Source: Candidatus Peribacteria bacterium
GTDB lineage: Bacteria; Patescibacteriota; Gracilibacteria; UBA1369; 2-02-FULL-48-14
Reading direction: 5' to 3'
Length of the DNA: 64,000 nucleotides
Assembly (NCBI GenBank): GCA_943349825.1
Contig: CALQZQ010000002.1
Span: forward strand, 1-64,000
Positions 51,466 to 60,437 of this stretch are shown one piece after another. The notes beneath the pieces are model-generated. The model saw nothing but the letters and a program-made list of their open reading frames with translations, was not told the origin of the DNA and did no database searches. Numbering within the stretch: position 1 is the stretch's first letter; the number at the start of each line of letters is the position of its first letter. The position numbers were made by a program, and so were the translations under genes.

Positions 51466-51490
51466 TCACGAGTCTTTTCCCCTCCAATAT

Positions 51491-51877
51491 ATGCACCCTA
51501 AATTCAGTAACTTACTCGACATTGCCGCTCGCCTTCGTGCCGAAGGAGGCTGCCCTTGGGACCGTGAACAGACCATCGAATCCATGGTGCCAAAACTGAC
51601 GGAGGAGGCTCAAGAAGTGGAAGAAGCACTGCAAAAAAAAGACTGGAAAAACTTGGAAGAAGAACTCGGCGACGTGCTTTTCAACATTATCCTGATTTCC
51701 AAAATCGCCGAAGAAGAAGGCAAGTTCGACATGGGCGGCGTACTGGAAAAAATCGCCGAAAAACTGATCTCTCGCCACACTTGGGTTTTTGGCACAGACA
51801 AAGCCGCCACCGCCGAAGAAGCGCTGGAACTCTGGATGAAAAATAAAGCCGTCGAAAAAGCTAAAAAGAAATCATGA
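51491..51877 (+). CDS. mazG: MazG-like NTP pyrophosphohydrolase
   Basis: 128 residues, a single MazG domain (E. coli MazG has two). GCPWDREQTIESMVPKLTEEAQEVEEAL (about 19-46) and LEEELGDVLFNIILIS (about 53-68) hold the Mg-binding EExxE and ExxD residues. It hydrolyses non-canonical or excess nucleoside triphosphates. Its stop overlaps recJ (ATGA). Confidence 0.93.
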   Translation: MHPKFSNLLDIAARLRAEGGCPWDREQTIESMVPKLTEEAQEVEEALQKKDWKNLEEELGDVLFNIILISKIAEEEGKFDMGGVLEKIAEKLISRHTWVFGTDKAATAEEALELWMKNKAVEKAKKKS

Positions 51878-53532
51878 GCACTTCCGGAAAAACATGGCAG
51901 CTAAAGTATGAAAGACAGGCTGGCGAATCGCTGTGGTCCGCTTTGATGAACGCGCGTGCTGTGGAAGATCCCGGGGCATTTTTTTCATCCGCCTCACTCG
52001 CCGATTTGCACGATCCATTTCTATTTCCGGACATGCACCGCGCCGTCGACCGCTTGCAAAAAGCCATTCCTGCGCGTGAGCGCATCATCGTCTACGGCGA
52101 CTACGATGTGGACGGAATTTCCGGCAGCGCCTTACTCATCCACGTGCTCCGTTTTCTCGGAGCAGAAGTGAGTTATCGCATCCCCAATCGCCTCAAAGAA
52201 GGTTACGGACTCCACGCTTCCTACGTGGAAGAACTCGCGAAGCAAAATGCCGCTGTGCTCATCACGGTGGATCTGGGGATTTCCTGCGCCAAAGAAGTCG
52301 CGCTCGCGCAAAGTCTGAACATCGACGTCATCATAACGGATCACCACACCATTCCGGAGAAGCTTCCCGAAGCCTTTGCCATCCTCCATCCCACACTCGC
52401 CAAAACCTATCCCTTCCCACACCTCTCCGGCAGTGGAGTCGCCTTCAAATTGGCCTGCGCCTTGCTTACCGCCACACACAACGAAGACCTGATTCCTCAG
52501 CTCACGGACCTCGCGAGCCTCGGCACCGTGGCCGACTGCGTTCCGCTGATTGGCGAAAACCGCACGCTGGTGAAACTCGGCTTGCAGCAACTCCAAACCA
52601 CAAAATGGGACGGCCTCCGCGCCATCCTTCAAAACGCGGGCAACACGACTTTCACCACGGACACCATCGGTTTCCAAATCGGCCCGCGCCTCAACGCGTC
52701 GGGGCGCATGGACAATGCCTACTGGGGGCTGCAAACCCTGCTCGCCACCGGTCCGGAAGCCTACGAAAAAAGCCAAAAACTGGAAGCCTTGAACAAAGAC
52801 CGCCAAGATCTCACCAAGCGCATCATGGAAGACGCAGAAGCGCACCTCAATCTCTCCGAGCCGCTCATCATCGAAGCGGGAGTGGGCTGGTCCAGCGGTA
52901 TCGTGGGACTCATCGCGGGGCGGCTGCAAGAAAAATATTCCAAGCCCACTTTCGTGATGGAAGACCGCGGCGACCACCTCGTCGGCTCCGCGCGCAGTCT
53001 GCCCGGCTTTCACTGCGTGGACGCTCTCAAAACCGTCGCCCACTTGCTCGAGCACTTTGGCGGCCACGAACAAGCTGCTGGCTTTCACATCAAAAAAGAA
53101 AACTACGAAGCCTTCAAAGCCGAACTTCAAAAAAACGCCACCGCCCATTTTACAAAAACTCCACTCGTTCCCAGCCTTTCCGCAGACCTCATCCTCGCAC
53201 CCGACGAACTCACCTTGGAACACAGCGCCAAAATCGACAGTTTTGCGCCATTTGGAGTGGGGAATCCACGGCCTTTATTTTGGCTCAAGGACATCACGGT
53301 ACTCGAAACCCGCCCCGTAGGCGCCGACGGCAAACACCTCAAATTCAAAACACGCATGGGGGACCAAACCATCGATGGAATTGCATTCAATTCAGCCGCT
53401 TGGCAAGCCGACTTAGAGCAGGCAACTGAACTTCTAGTTCACATGAGCGCCAAAAAGTGGAACGATAAGATCAGCTTAGAATTCCAACTCGTCGACTGCA
53501 ATGGAGGAACGCAAAATCATACTCGGGTGTGA
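51874..53532 (+). CDS. recJ: single-strand DNA exonuclease RecJ
   Basis: 552 residues. DHH-type motifs: YGDYDVDGISGSALL (about 73-87), VDLGIS, IITDHHTIPEKLP (about 150-162), LGTVADCVPL (about 213-222), then the DHHA1 part with SSGIVGLIAGRLQ (about 347-359) and GGHEQAAGF (about 396-404), and a C-terminal OB-like domain. It resects 5' ends in recombination and mismatch repair, a fitting partner of RecF in this genome. The last 32 bp overlap the next gene. Confidence 0.96.
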   Translation: MSTSGKTWQLKYERQAGESLWSALMNARAVEDPGAFFSSASLADLHDPFLFPDMHRAVDRLQKAIPARERIIVYGDYDVDGISGSALLIHVLRFLGAEVSYRIPNRLKEGYGLHASYVEELAKQNAAVLITVDLGISCAKEVALAQSLNIDVIITDHHTIPEKLPEAFAILHPTLAKTYPFPHLSGSGVAFKLACALLTATHNEDLIPQLTDLASLGTVADCVPLIGENRTLVKLGLQQLQTTKWDGLRAILQNAGNTTFTTDTIGFQIGPRLNASGRMDNAYWGLQTLLATGPEAYEKSQKLEALNKDRQDLTKRIMEDAEAHLNLSEPLIIEAGVGWSSGIVGLIAGRLQEKYSKPTFVMEDRGDHLVGSARSLPGFHCVDALKTVAHLLEHFGGHEQAAGFHIKKENYEAFKAELQKNATAHFTKTPLVPSLSADLILAPDELTLEHSAKIDSFAPFGVGNPRPLFWLKDITVLETRPVGADGKHLKFKTRMGDQTIDGIAFNSAAWQADLEQATELLVHMSAKKWNDKISLEFQLVDCNGGTQNHTRV

Positions 53533-53905
53533 TGATAGGGGAGATAAATTAGAAAATATAGAAAAGGCATGCCGTAACGCCGGCGCAGGAAGAGGACAAT
53601 TCTGGGGCTTTATGAACCCTCAAGACCTTTTGGAATGCATAAGGACAGAGGGGAACATTCTAGCCGTGATCACAGACGATAGGATGCACATAGCCAACGC
53701 TCCGGAAGTAGGAGTATGGGCTAGGAGTGTGGTTTTGGAAGCCAGAAGAAGGTCGATACCTCATCAACTGGTCTATTCTTCTACACAAGTAGCCGGGCTG
53801 CCTCCAGAGGTAGAAATCATCCGCAGAACCACCGACCCGGCAGATATGGAGGCCATTCAAAGCTGGTTCATTCGCAGAGGAGTGTTGATGAAAGGGGCCG
53901 CCTAA
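53501..53905 (+). CDS. receiver-like unknown protein
   Basis: 134 residues; the start lies within recJ. The order of strands and helices (KIILGCDDRGDKLENIEKAC..., NILAVITDDRMHI..., RRSIPHQLVYSSTQV) resembles a response-regulator receiver domain with an acidic pair at residues 11-12. The phospho-accepting Asp at the end of strand 3 (AVITDD) is plausible, but the conserved Lys is not evident, so it may be a pseudo-receiver. No histidine kinase is encoded nearby. Confidence 0.5.
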   Translation: MEERKIILGCDDRGDKLENIEKACRNAGAGRGQFWGFMNPQDLLECIRTEGNILAVITDDRMHIANAPEVGVWARSVVLEARRRSIPHQLVYSSTQVAGLPPEVEIIRRTTDPADMEAIQSWFIRRGVLMKGAA

Positions 53906-54024
53906 GCCCTGTCCACTCAAAACCTTGCGTGGCGCTTACAGAAGCTGTAAACTCAGGGACTATCTTTTTACCTGCCCATTGACAGGATAAGGTGAAAGAC
54001 GTAAAATATACAGATTATCCCCAC
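53906..54024 (+). promoter_or_regulatory. gap before the DHH phosphoesterase gene
   Basis: Short gap; no clear promoter. A GTG at 53992 would add 11 residues to the next protein. Confidence 0.3.
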
Positions 54025-55470
54025 ATGGAACTCATCAATAGAACTCAAGCCGAAGACCTGCTGAGAAACGCAAAAAAGATCCTGATTGCGCCTTCTTCTC
54101 CTATGGATGGCGACAGCGTGGGCAGCTCCCTCGCTCTCATGGTCGCGCTCCGCAAAATGGGCAAGGAAGTCACCGTGGTGGGCTACGACTCCATGCCGGA
54201 AGCCTTGAAATTCCTTCCTTACGTGAGCCAAATTCAACCCGCACTGCCCGAGTCCAAAGATTTTGTGATTTCTGTGAGTACAGACAACGCCGAAGTGGAA
54301 CACCTCAAGTACGAAGTGGAACCAGGCAAAATCAACGTGATCATCACGCCAAAATCTGGACGTTTCAGTCCAGAAGACGTGAAATTCACGAACGAAAAAC
54401 CAGACTACGATCTGCTCGTAACGGTAGACACCGGAGACCTAGTGCAACTCGGCAAACTTTACGAACTCCACAAAGATTTATTCCAGCGCATTCCCGTGCT
54501 CAACATCGACCACCACGCCTCCAACGGAAAGTTCGGCAGCCACAACTATCTGGAATTCGGTTTTGCGGCCACCACACAAATGATCACGCCCATCATCCAA
54601 ACCTTTGAAAAGGAACGCGGCGAAGAACTCATCGACGAAGACGTAGCCACACTCTTGCTCGTGGGAATCATCACGGACACCGGTTCTTTCCAACACTCCA
54701 ACACCAGCCCGGAAGCTTTTGAAGTCGCTGCCGATCTTTTGGATCGCGGCGCTCGCCAACAAGAAATCATCAAACACATCTTCAAAACCAAGAGCATCGG
54801 CACACTCAAACTCTGGGGCCGTGTGCTCTCCAAGATTCAGTACGATCCCGCCATCAAATTGGTTTACTCCACCATCACTGCGGAAGATTTGGCTGAGTCC
54901 GGTGCCGCTTCCGACGACACAGGCGGTATCATCGACGAACTCATGACCAGCGCTCCCGGCGCCGAAGTGGTGATGCTGATCAAAGAAAAAGAACCTGGTT
55001 ATTACTCTGGAAGTCTGCGCGCCCCCGGCGCCCTCGCCGACGTGAGCGAAATCGCGAAGGGGATGAACGGAGGCGGCCACAAAAAAGCCGCTGGATTCCG
55101 TCTCCGAGACATGAGCTCTATGGAAGCGGCTCTGCAGAGTGCTCGCCAAACCATTGGCGCCTACATGGCTCCCAAGCTCGGGCTTACGGTCACGGCAGCG
55201 TCAGCTGCAGCTAGTTCCCCCACTAACAATCCTGTGGAGAACTCCGTCTCTGAGGGAAAACTCTTCCCGGGCCTAGTGACTAAACCCCAAAATAGCATCC
55301 CTAAACCGTCTGCCGGTGGGGAAGACATGCTGCTCCAAGACTTCCGCAAACGCCAACAACCCGAAGACAAAAGCGTACGCTTCTTCCAGGATTCCGACGG
55401 CCAAGCCAAATCGGCTCCCAAAGCTCCCGGAGACCTCACCGTGGAAGACATCTTAGCTCAGCTGAACTAA
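54025..55470 (+). CDS. DHH-family phosphoesterase (NrnA-like) with disordered tail
   Basis: 481 residues from the ATG at 54025 (MELINRTQAED). The DHH core shows SSPMDGDSVGSSLAL (about 23-37), VTVDTGDL, LNIDHHASNGKFG (about 156-168) and DTGSFQHSNT (about 216-225); the DHHA1 part shows MNGGGHKKAAGFRL (about 348-361). NrnA degrades 2-5 nt RNA and pAp. The last 100 residues are Ala/Ser/Pro-rich and end in LTVEDILAQLN, possibly a short binding helix. Convergent overlap of 18 bp with yebC. Confidence 0.88.
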   Translation: MELINRTQAEDLLRNAKKILIAPSSPMDGDSVGSSLALMVALRKMGKEVTVVGYDSMPEALKFLPYVSQIQPALPESKDFVISVSTDNAEVEHLKYEVEPGKINVIITPKSGRFSPEDVKFTNEKPDYDLLVTVDTGDLVQLGKLYELHKDLFQRIPVLNIDHHASNGKFGSHNYLEFGFAATTQMITPIIQTFEKERGEELIDEDVATLLLVGIITDTGSFQHSNTSPEAFEVAADLLDRGARQQEIIKHIFKTKSIGTLKLWGRVLSKIQYDPAIKLVYSTITAEDLAESGAASDDTGGIIDELMTSAPGAEVVMLIKEKEPGYYSGSLRAPGALADVSEIAKGMNGGGHKKAAGFRLRDMSSMEAALQSARQTIGAYMAPKLGLTVTAASAAASSPTNNPVENSVSEGKLFPGLVTKPQNSIPKPSAGGEDMLLQDFRKRQQPEDKSVRFFQDSDGQAKSAPKAPGDLTVEDILAQLN

Positions 55471-56196
55471 GAGTGAATCGTCCAGCTCTGCGTTTGTGGT
55501 GACGCGCACCACGTCCTCGTCTTCATCGAGCACTTCCATGAGTTTGAGGATGGTTTTCGCTGCCTCCAAATCCGAGATCACGAGCTTGTCTTTGGGCTTC
55601 CACATCAGCTCGTCTTTTTCCACTTTAAACCCCGTCGCTAGCAAGGTTTTTTTCACTTCGCCCAGTTTTTCCGGAGCCACATAAACCTCATACTGGCCTT
55701 CATCAGCCTCAAAATCATCCGCTCCTGAGTCGATCAAAGCCAGTTCCGCTTCGTCCCCACTTTTCCCGCTCACCAAGAAGTAGGCTTTCTTATCAAACTT
55801 CCACGCCACCGTTCCGGCGCTCCCAATGTTGCCACCGTTTTTCATCAGCGCGAGCCGAACATTTCCCAGCGCGCGATTTTTATTGTCCGTAATCACATCG
55901 ATCAAAAACACCGCGCCCGCCGGTCCAAAAGCCTCATAGGTAGCCTCTTCAAAAGCCAAGCCGTCTTTGTCTTCACCGGTTCCTTTCTTGATGGCGCGTT
56001 CAATATTCACATTCGGCACATTCGCCGCCTTGGCCCGCTCAATAGCCGATTTTAAATTCACATTCATCACTGGATCCCCACCCGTACGCGCCGCAATGGC
56101 AATGAGCCGCGCGTGCACCGTGAAAATCTTGCCGCGTTGGGCATCCACCACAGCCTTGCTGCGTTTGATATTGTCGAAATGACTGTGTTTGGCCAT
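55453..56196 (-). CDS. YebC/PmpR-family protein
   Basis: 247 residues, ATG at 56196 (MAKHSHFDNIKRSK). Start variant of the usual GHSKWxxIKxxK, then the family pattern RLIAIAARTGGDPVMNVNLKSAIERAKAANVPNVNIERAIKKGTGE (about 29-76), and a three-domain body of normal length. YebC proteins were first described as transcription regulators and have more recently been linked to relief of ribosome stalling at proline-rich stretches, a role related to EF-P. Confidence 0.95.
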   Translation of the reverse strand: MAKHSHFDNIKRSKAVVDAQRGKIFTVHARLIAIAARTGGDPVMNVNLKSAIERAKAANVPNVNIERAIKKGTGEDKDGLAFEEATYEAFGPAGAVFLIDVITDNKNRALGNVRLALMKNGGNIGSAGTVAWKFDKKAYFLVSGKSGDEAELALIDSGADDFEADEGQYEVYVAPEKLGEVKKTLLATGFKVEKDELMWKPKDKLVISDLEAAKTILKLMEVLDEDEDVVRVTTNAELDDSLLVQLS

Positions 56197-56298
56197 ATGC
56201 AATTAAGCTGGGCTTTTTTTCTCACAAAAGCAAGCCAAGGTCAAGGCACTGGACAGATATAGGTAAAGATGTTATCATTTTGTAATATAAAAACCCCA

Positions 56299-59094
56299 AT
56301 GCCTCCTTCAAGTCCTCCATCAGGGCCCCTTCCCTTACCGCCCGCCCCTCCTGCAGGGCCGAGGGCAGGAGCGGTAGACCGTGACGAACTCAACCTAAAG
56401 GATGTTTTAGCCGCAAGCGCAACGGTAGCGGCCGGTGCTCACGTGATTTTAGAAGCAGCCGAATTGCTGCCCAGCCCTGGTAAAGATGAGAATACCCTTC
56501 CGCCCGCCGAAAATATTGATCCTGACGCAGGAGAAGAGGAAGAAGAGGTGAGCCACCTGGAAGAGGAAAAACTCAACATTGATTATTCTGAGGTAGGCGA
56601 GGTCTTGAGTGAGCAACGATTCGAAGGAAAAGTGCACACGGGAGAAATCCAGGAACAGTTGGTAGAATTTTTCAAGGGAGTTTTTAAGGCACAAGTAGGC
56701 CGTTATTACTACTACGATTGCAAGGGAAATTTACTGATGGAGGCAGACTTGCCCAATAAAATTCAACGCAAAAAAGAAGAACTAGAGCGAGATAAAGTCG
56801 AATGGAAAAAAATGAAAAAGGGCACCAAAAAAACGAAACTCAAGCAAAGCATCGACAAAGGAAAAATAGAAATCGAAGAGTTGATGCAGGAGTGGCACAA
56901 CGAGAATCGTAAAAAAATGGACTTGGCTCCAGACCAAAAAGTAATGCCTATCTCATACCACGAACTGGGCTATCCTTTCGTAGCCACACCAGTCCTTGCG
57001 GGTGTCGACCCCGCTGATGTAGACGCTCGCCATTCGCTGATCGACGTGGTGATCGGTAGGCTCAACGAAAAAACAAGCAGCGGCGCAACGCAGCCTGTTT
57101 ATTTCAAAAACGAAACGAAGACCATTTACGACGGCATCGTGGAGATTGCAAAAGCCTACGATGTACCTCGCGCCATTGTCCTGGGTCTCGGCGCCAACGA
57201 AAGTGGCTTTCAAAAAAATGCAAAATCAGACGCAGGTGCCCTTGGGATTTACCAGTTCGTCAACGACGGTTTTATAGACGCTAAAAAATGGATTCAAGCT
57301 CACCCTGAATTTGGTGCAAAAATTCGCACAGGAACCCTGGGAGATTTTCAAACTTCTTGCAGCAATCGTTTTGTTTCTGCAGAATTATTTTGCGCGAACT
57401 ACCGTCGTTTGACGGAAGAGTTGAAAGACGAAGTGGAAGATTTTGAGAGCAGAATGCAAAAAATTGATCCCAGTTTCCCTTCAGGAACTTTAACCGAGAT
57501 CGCCACCCTCACCGCTTACAACGCAGGGGCATCACGAGTAAAAGGCTGCATGTCACGGTTCAAAAAACTGAACGATGAAGAGATTAAAAAACGTGTTGGG
57601 GAAGGCCCTTATGGAGTGGATGTATGGTTAGCCCTTATCGCCTACTCTTTTGGGGCCAAGGTAGGTGGAAGTTCCACCAGAGTGGGGCCGGACGTTTTCT
57701 TGTACGCACACAAAGTCTTGGCCATGGGAGCTCTGATCATGCAAGATGAAAACTACTTAAAAATTCACAGTCGCTCTAAATCCAGTTCAACATCCGTCCC
57801 AGAACCCGAAGGGGAAGAGCCGAATCAATTTGATGAAATGGTGGCCGAAAAACAAAACGGGGATGTCTTAGGCATCTTGAGACGAGCCGGCGCGCTCTTT
57901 ACCGGTGCAGCCGCCTTTTTGCTAGGAGGCTCGGTAGTGGCTGCCAACGTTCCACGATTTCTCAGATCAACCAGACCCAGAGGCATGAGCCGACGGCGTT
58001 TCATCCAAGGGCTGGGAGCCCTCACGGGACTCACCGTGCCTGCCATCTCAACGGCAGAATTCGCTGCAGAACAACTCATCAGTGCCGCCAAAGACTGGTC
58101 CGAAGCCCCAGTCGAAGCAGGTCCCAGTGAGCCGATTTTGAATCAAGAGAAGTTTCCGGAACCGGTACTCAACGAAGCCAAGAAAGAACTGGACCAACTC
58201 TACGTAAAACTAGAAGAATTGAGAGTGGAGGGGAAAACCGGCTGGACTCCGGACGAACAGGACTATCTGACCAAGTACAAAATGCCCTACCAACGCGAAC
58301 TTTTGAAAGACAAGTTCGAAGATATGTTAGGGGCAAAATTTCTCAAAGAATTCGAAGATTCCGTGGGACAAAAGCCTGCAAAAAGGAAACACTTATACGT
58401 CAAAGGGGCTCGTATCCAGGAGAAGTACCTGGAGGCTGAAAAAAAGGCAGGGCGTCTGGTTCCTCTGGCAGAAAACGATCCCAACGCCGCCTATTTCGCA
58501 GAACAGGTGGGAGCCTTGAGTGGGACTAAGAATAACCCTAAAGCCCTTTTTGCTCGTGCAGAATCCATCCCGCTGCTAGGCAGCATGGTGGAGCTGGTGA
58601 ACCACCAAGTGGATCTTTTCAATCAAAACCCGGGTCTCTACGGAATCGACGACCCTTCTTTCCCGGTTCTACCGCACATCACAGCGGTAAAAATCTGCGG
58701 AGCCTTGCGTTCCATGGAGCAAACCGCCGAAATGATCGACAAAGGGCAAGCCGCGCGTACTACGCCGGGCACTTCCGCACACTGGACAGGGGCTTTGGAC
58801 ATCGCTTCTTTAGCCACACCAGGAGCCCACGTGGTTCGTTTGAAAGAAGCTCTCTTGGACAAAAAAGGAGGCTCCGAACTGGTACCCGCGGGAGGAAAAC
58901 TTCCCACCACCAGAATAGGAACCCGCAGCCGAGAAATTTATTTTCAAATGATTGGACGAGCCATGTTCGCTCTGAAAGGCCCTTTGAAGAAGCAAATGGG
59001 TATAAGCTTGTTACCCCTCTACGAACCCAAACAAAAGAACTGGCACGTCGTCACGGACATAGAAGAAGCTACGGACGCACTGCCTTCGCAATAG
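56299..59094 (+). CDS. peptidoglycan hydrolase with lytic-transglycosylase and M15-like parts
   Basis: 931 residues from the ATG at 56299; the in-frame ATG at 56269 precedes a TAATAT box and is less likely. A proline-rich start and acidic part (1-200) lead to an SLT-type lytic-transglycosylase domain (about 275-470: NESGFQKNAKSDAGALGIYQF and TAYNAGASRV). A hydrophobic segment (about 530-552) is followed by SRRRFIQGLGALTG, which looks like a twin-arginine motif in the middle of the protein. The C-terminal part has SAHWTGALDIAS (about 826) and NWHVV (about 915), the SxHxxGxAxD and WH motifs of M15/DUF5715-type peptidases. It would cut both glycan and peptide bonds of the wall. It overlaps the malic enzyme gene by 26 bp, tail to tail. 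Confidence 0.7.
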   Translation: MPPSSPPSGPLPLPPAPPAGPRAGAVDRDELNLKDVLAASATVAAGAHVILEAAELLPSPGKDENTLPPAENIDPDAGEEEEEVSHLEEEKLNIDYSEVGEVLSEQRFEGKVHTGEIQEQLVEFFKGVFKAQVGRYYYYDCKGNLLMEADLPNKIQRKKEELERDKVEWKKMKKGTKKTKLKQSIDKGKIEIEELMQEWHNENRKKMDLAPDQKVMPISYHELGYPFVATPVLAGVDPADVDARHSLIDVVIGRLNEKTSSGATQPVYFKNETKTIYDGIVEIAKAYDVPRAIVLGLGANESGFQKNAKSDAGALGIYQFVNDGFIDAKKWIQAHPEFGAKIRTGTLGDFQTSCSNRFVSAELFCANYRRLTEELKDEVEDFESRMQKIDPSFPSGTLTEIATLTAYNAGASRVKGCMSRFKKLNDEEIKKRVGEGPYGVDVWLALIAYSFGAKVGGSSTRVGPDVFLYAHKVLAMGALIMQDENYLKIHSRSKSSSTSVPEPEGEEPNQFDEMVAEKQNGDVLGILRRAGALFTGAAAFLLGGSVVAANVPRFLRSTRPRGMSRRRFIQGLGALTGLTVPAISTAEFAAEQLISAAKDWSEAPVEAGPSEPILNQEKFPEPVLNEAKKELDQLYVKLEELRVEGKTGWTPDEQDYLTKYKMPYQRELLKDKFEDMLGAKFLKEFEDSVGQKPAKRKHLYVKGARIQEKYLEAEKKAGRLVPLAENDPNAAYFAEQVGALSGTKNNPKALFARAESIPLLGSMVELVNHQVDLFNQNPGLYGIDDPSFPVLPHITAVKICGALRSMEQTAEMIDKGQAARTTPGTSAHWTGALDIASLATPGAHVVRLKEALLDKKGGSELVPAGGKLPTTRIGTRSREIYFQMIGRAMFALKGPLKKQMGISLLPLYEPKQKNWHVVTDIEEATDALPSQ

Positions 59095-60205
59095 CTTCAG
59101 CCACTCCAAGTTCAAAAGGACTGGGGATGATTTTTTCACGCGTGGGCGAGGGAACCAAAGCCGCCAAAGCCTCGGCCGCTTTTAAAAACATAGCCTCGGT
59201 GAATTGTCCGATGCGAGCATCCAGCGCGCCACGGAAAATACCCGGGAACACCAGCACATTATTGAGTTGATTCGCACAGTCGCTGCGACCCGTCGCCGTC
59301 ACCGCGGCACCGGCAGCGCGCGCCTCTTCTTCCGAGATCTCCGGCGTCGGATTCGCCATGGCAAACACAATCGCATCCTTGGCCATGGACTGCACCATAG
59401 CCCCGCTCACCAGTCCCGCTTTGGACACGCCAATAAACACATCTGCACCGCGCAGCACCGTCGCCAAATCGCCCTGTAATTTTTCTGGGTTCGTCTTTGC
59501 CGCCACCACAACTTTAGGCTCATTCATGTCCGTGCGTCCCTCAAAAATAGCCCCGACTGAATCCACCACCACAATGTTTTTGAATCCGTGCGCCAGCAGT
59601 AGCTCCGTAATAGACAGCCCCGCTGCTCCGGCCCCGTTCACCACCACGCGGACACTCACATCCTTCCCCACAACCTTGAGCGCGTTGATGAGTCCCGCCA
59701 GCACCACAATCGCCGTGCCGTGTTGGTCATCATGGAACACCGGAATGTTGAGCCGCTCCTTCAGTCGCGCTTCCACTTCAAAACAACGCGGCGCTGCAAT
59801 GTCTTCCAAGTTGATTCCGCCAAAACCATCGGCAATGTTGCAGACCAGTTCCACAATTTCATCCACATTTTGAGTCTTCACCACAATGGGGTAGGCATCG
59901 ATGCCGCCGAATTCTTTGAACAAAAGAGCCTTGCCCTCCATCACCGGATAAGCCGCTGCTGCCCCTACATTCCCCAGGCCCAGCACGGCGCTTCCATCAC
60001 TCACAATCGCCACGCTGTTGCCCTTGGGAGTGAGTTCATACATGGCTTCCGGATCCCCCGCAATCGCCAAAGAAACCGCAGCAATGCCGGGTGTATAGGC
60101 CACGCTCAAATCCTCGCGATTCTTCAAAGGAACTTTAGAGCTCACACTCAATTTGCCCCTGTTACGGCGGTGGAGTTCCAAAGAGGCGTCGTCAAAACTA
60201 CTCAT
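59069..60205 (-). CDS. NAD(P)-dependent malic enzyme
   Basis: 378 residues, the short bacterial form without the phosphotransacetylase-like extension. Converts malate to pyruvate and CO2. Motifs: YTPGIAAVS (about 37-45), SDGSAVLGLGNVG (about 69-81), the metal/substrate site VFHDDQHGTAIVVLAG (about 154-169), the nucleotide fold VVVNGAGAAGLSITELLL (about 187-204) and FAMANPTPEIS (about 283-293). The coenzyme preference is not read. It follows the lipoprotein gene with an 8-bp overlap. Confidence 0.96.
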   Translation of the reverse strand: MSSFDDASLELHRRNRGKLSVSSKVPLKNREDLSVAYTPGIAAVSLAIAGDPEAMYELTPKGNSVAIVSDGSAVLGLGNVGAAAAYPVMEGKALLFKEFGGIDAYPIVVKTQNVDEIVELVCNIADGFGGINLEDIAAPRCFEVEARLKERLNIPVFHDDQHGTAIVVLAGLINALKVVGKDVSVRVVVNGAGAAGLSITELLLAHGFKNIVVVDSVGAIFEGRTDMNEPKVVVAAKTNPEKLQGDLATVLRGADVFIGVSKAGLVSGAMVQSMAKDAIVFAMANPTPEISEEEARAAGAAVTATGRSDCANQLNNVLVFPGIFRGALDARIGQFTEAMFLKAAEALAALVPSPTREKIIPSPFELGVAEAIAKAVRP

Positions 60206-60428
60206 TGGGCACGAGGTCGGAAGGAATTTCGGCAGGACCTTCTACATAAGGCACTTCCTCGGGTTCTCCGGTTTCATCTACAGTAGTGTCCGAATCGGAA
60301 TCGAACATGCTTTCCAAACCGCCTCCACTCGTATCGGTTTCAGCAGAACCACAGCCGGACAAAAGGAGAACGGCAAGCATGAGTACACCGAACGTAGCGA
60401 GGTGCAACTGAGAAAGGAAGCTTTTCAT
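60198..60428 (-). CDS. small lipoprotein
   Basis: 76 residues. N-terminal signal with lipobox LLLSGC (Cys at about 26), then an acidic, Asp/Glu/Pro-rich tail without structure. Small acidic lipoprotein at the cell surface; between the SLH protein gene and the malic enzyme gene. Function unknown. Confidence 0.8.
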   Translation of the reverse strand: MKSFLSQLHLATFGVLMLAVLLLSGCGSAETDTSGGGLESMFDSDSDTTVDETGEPEEVPYVEGPAEIPSDLVPNE

Positions 60429-60437
60429 ACGAATGGG

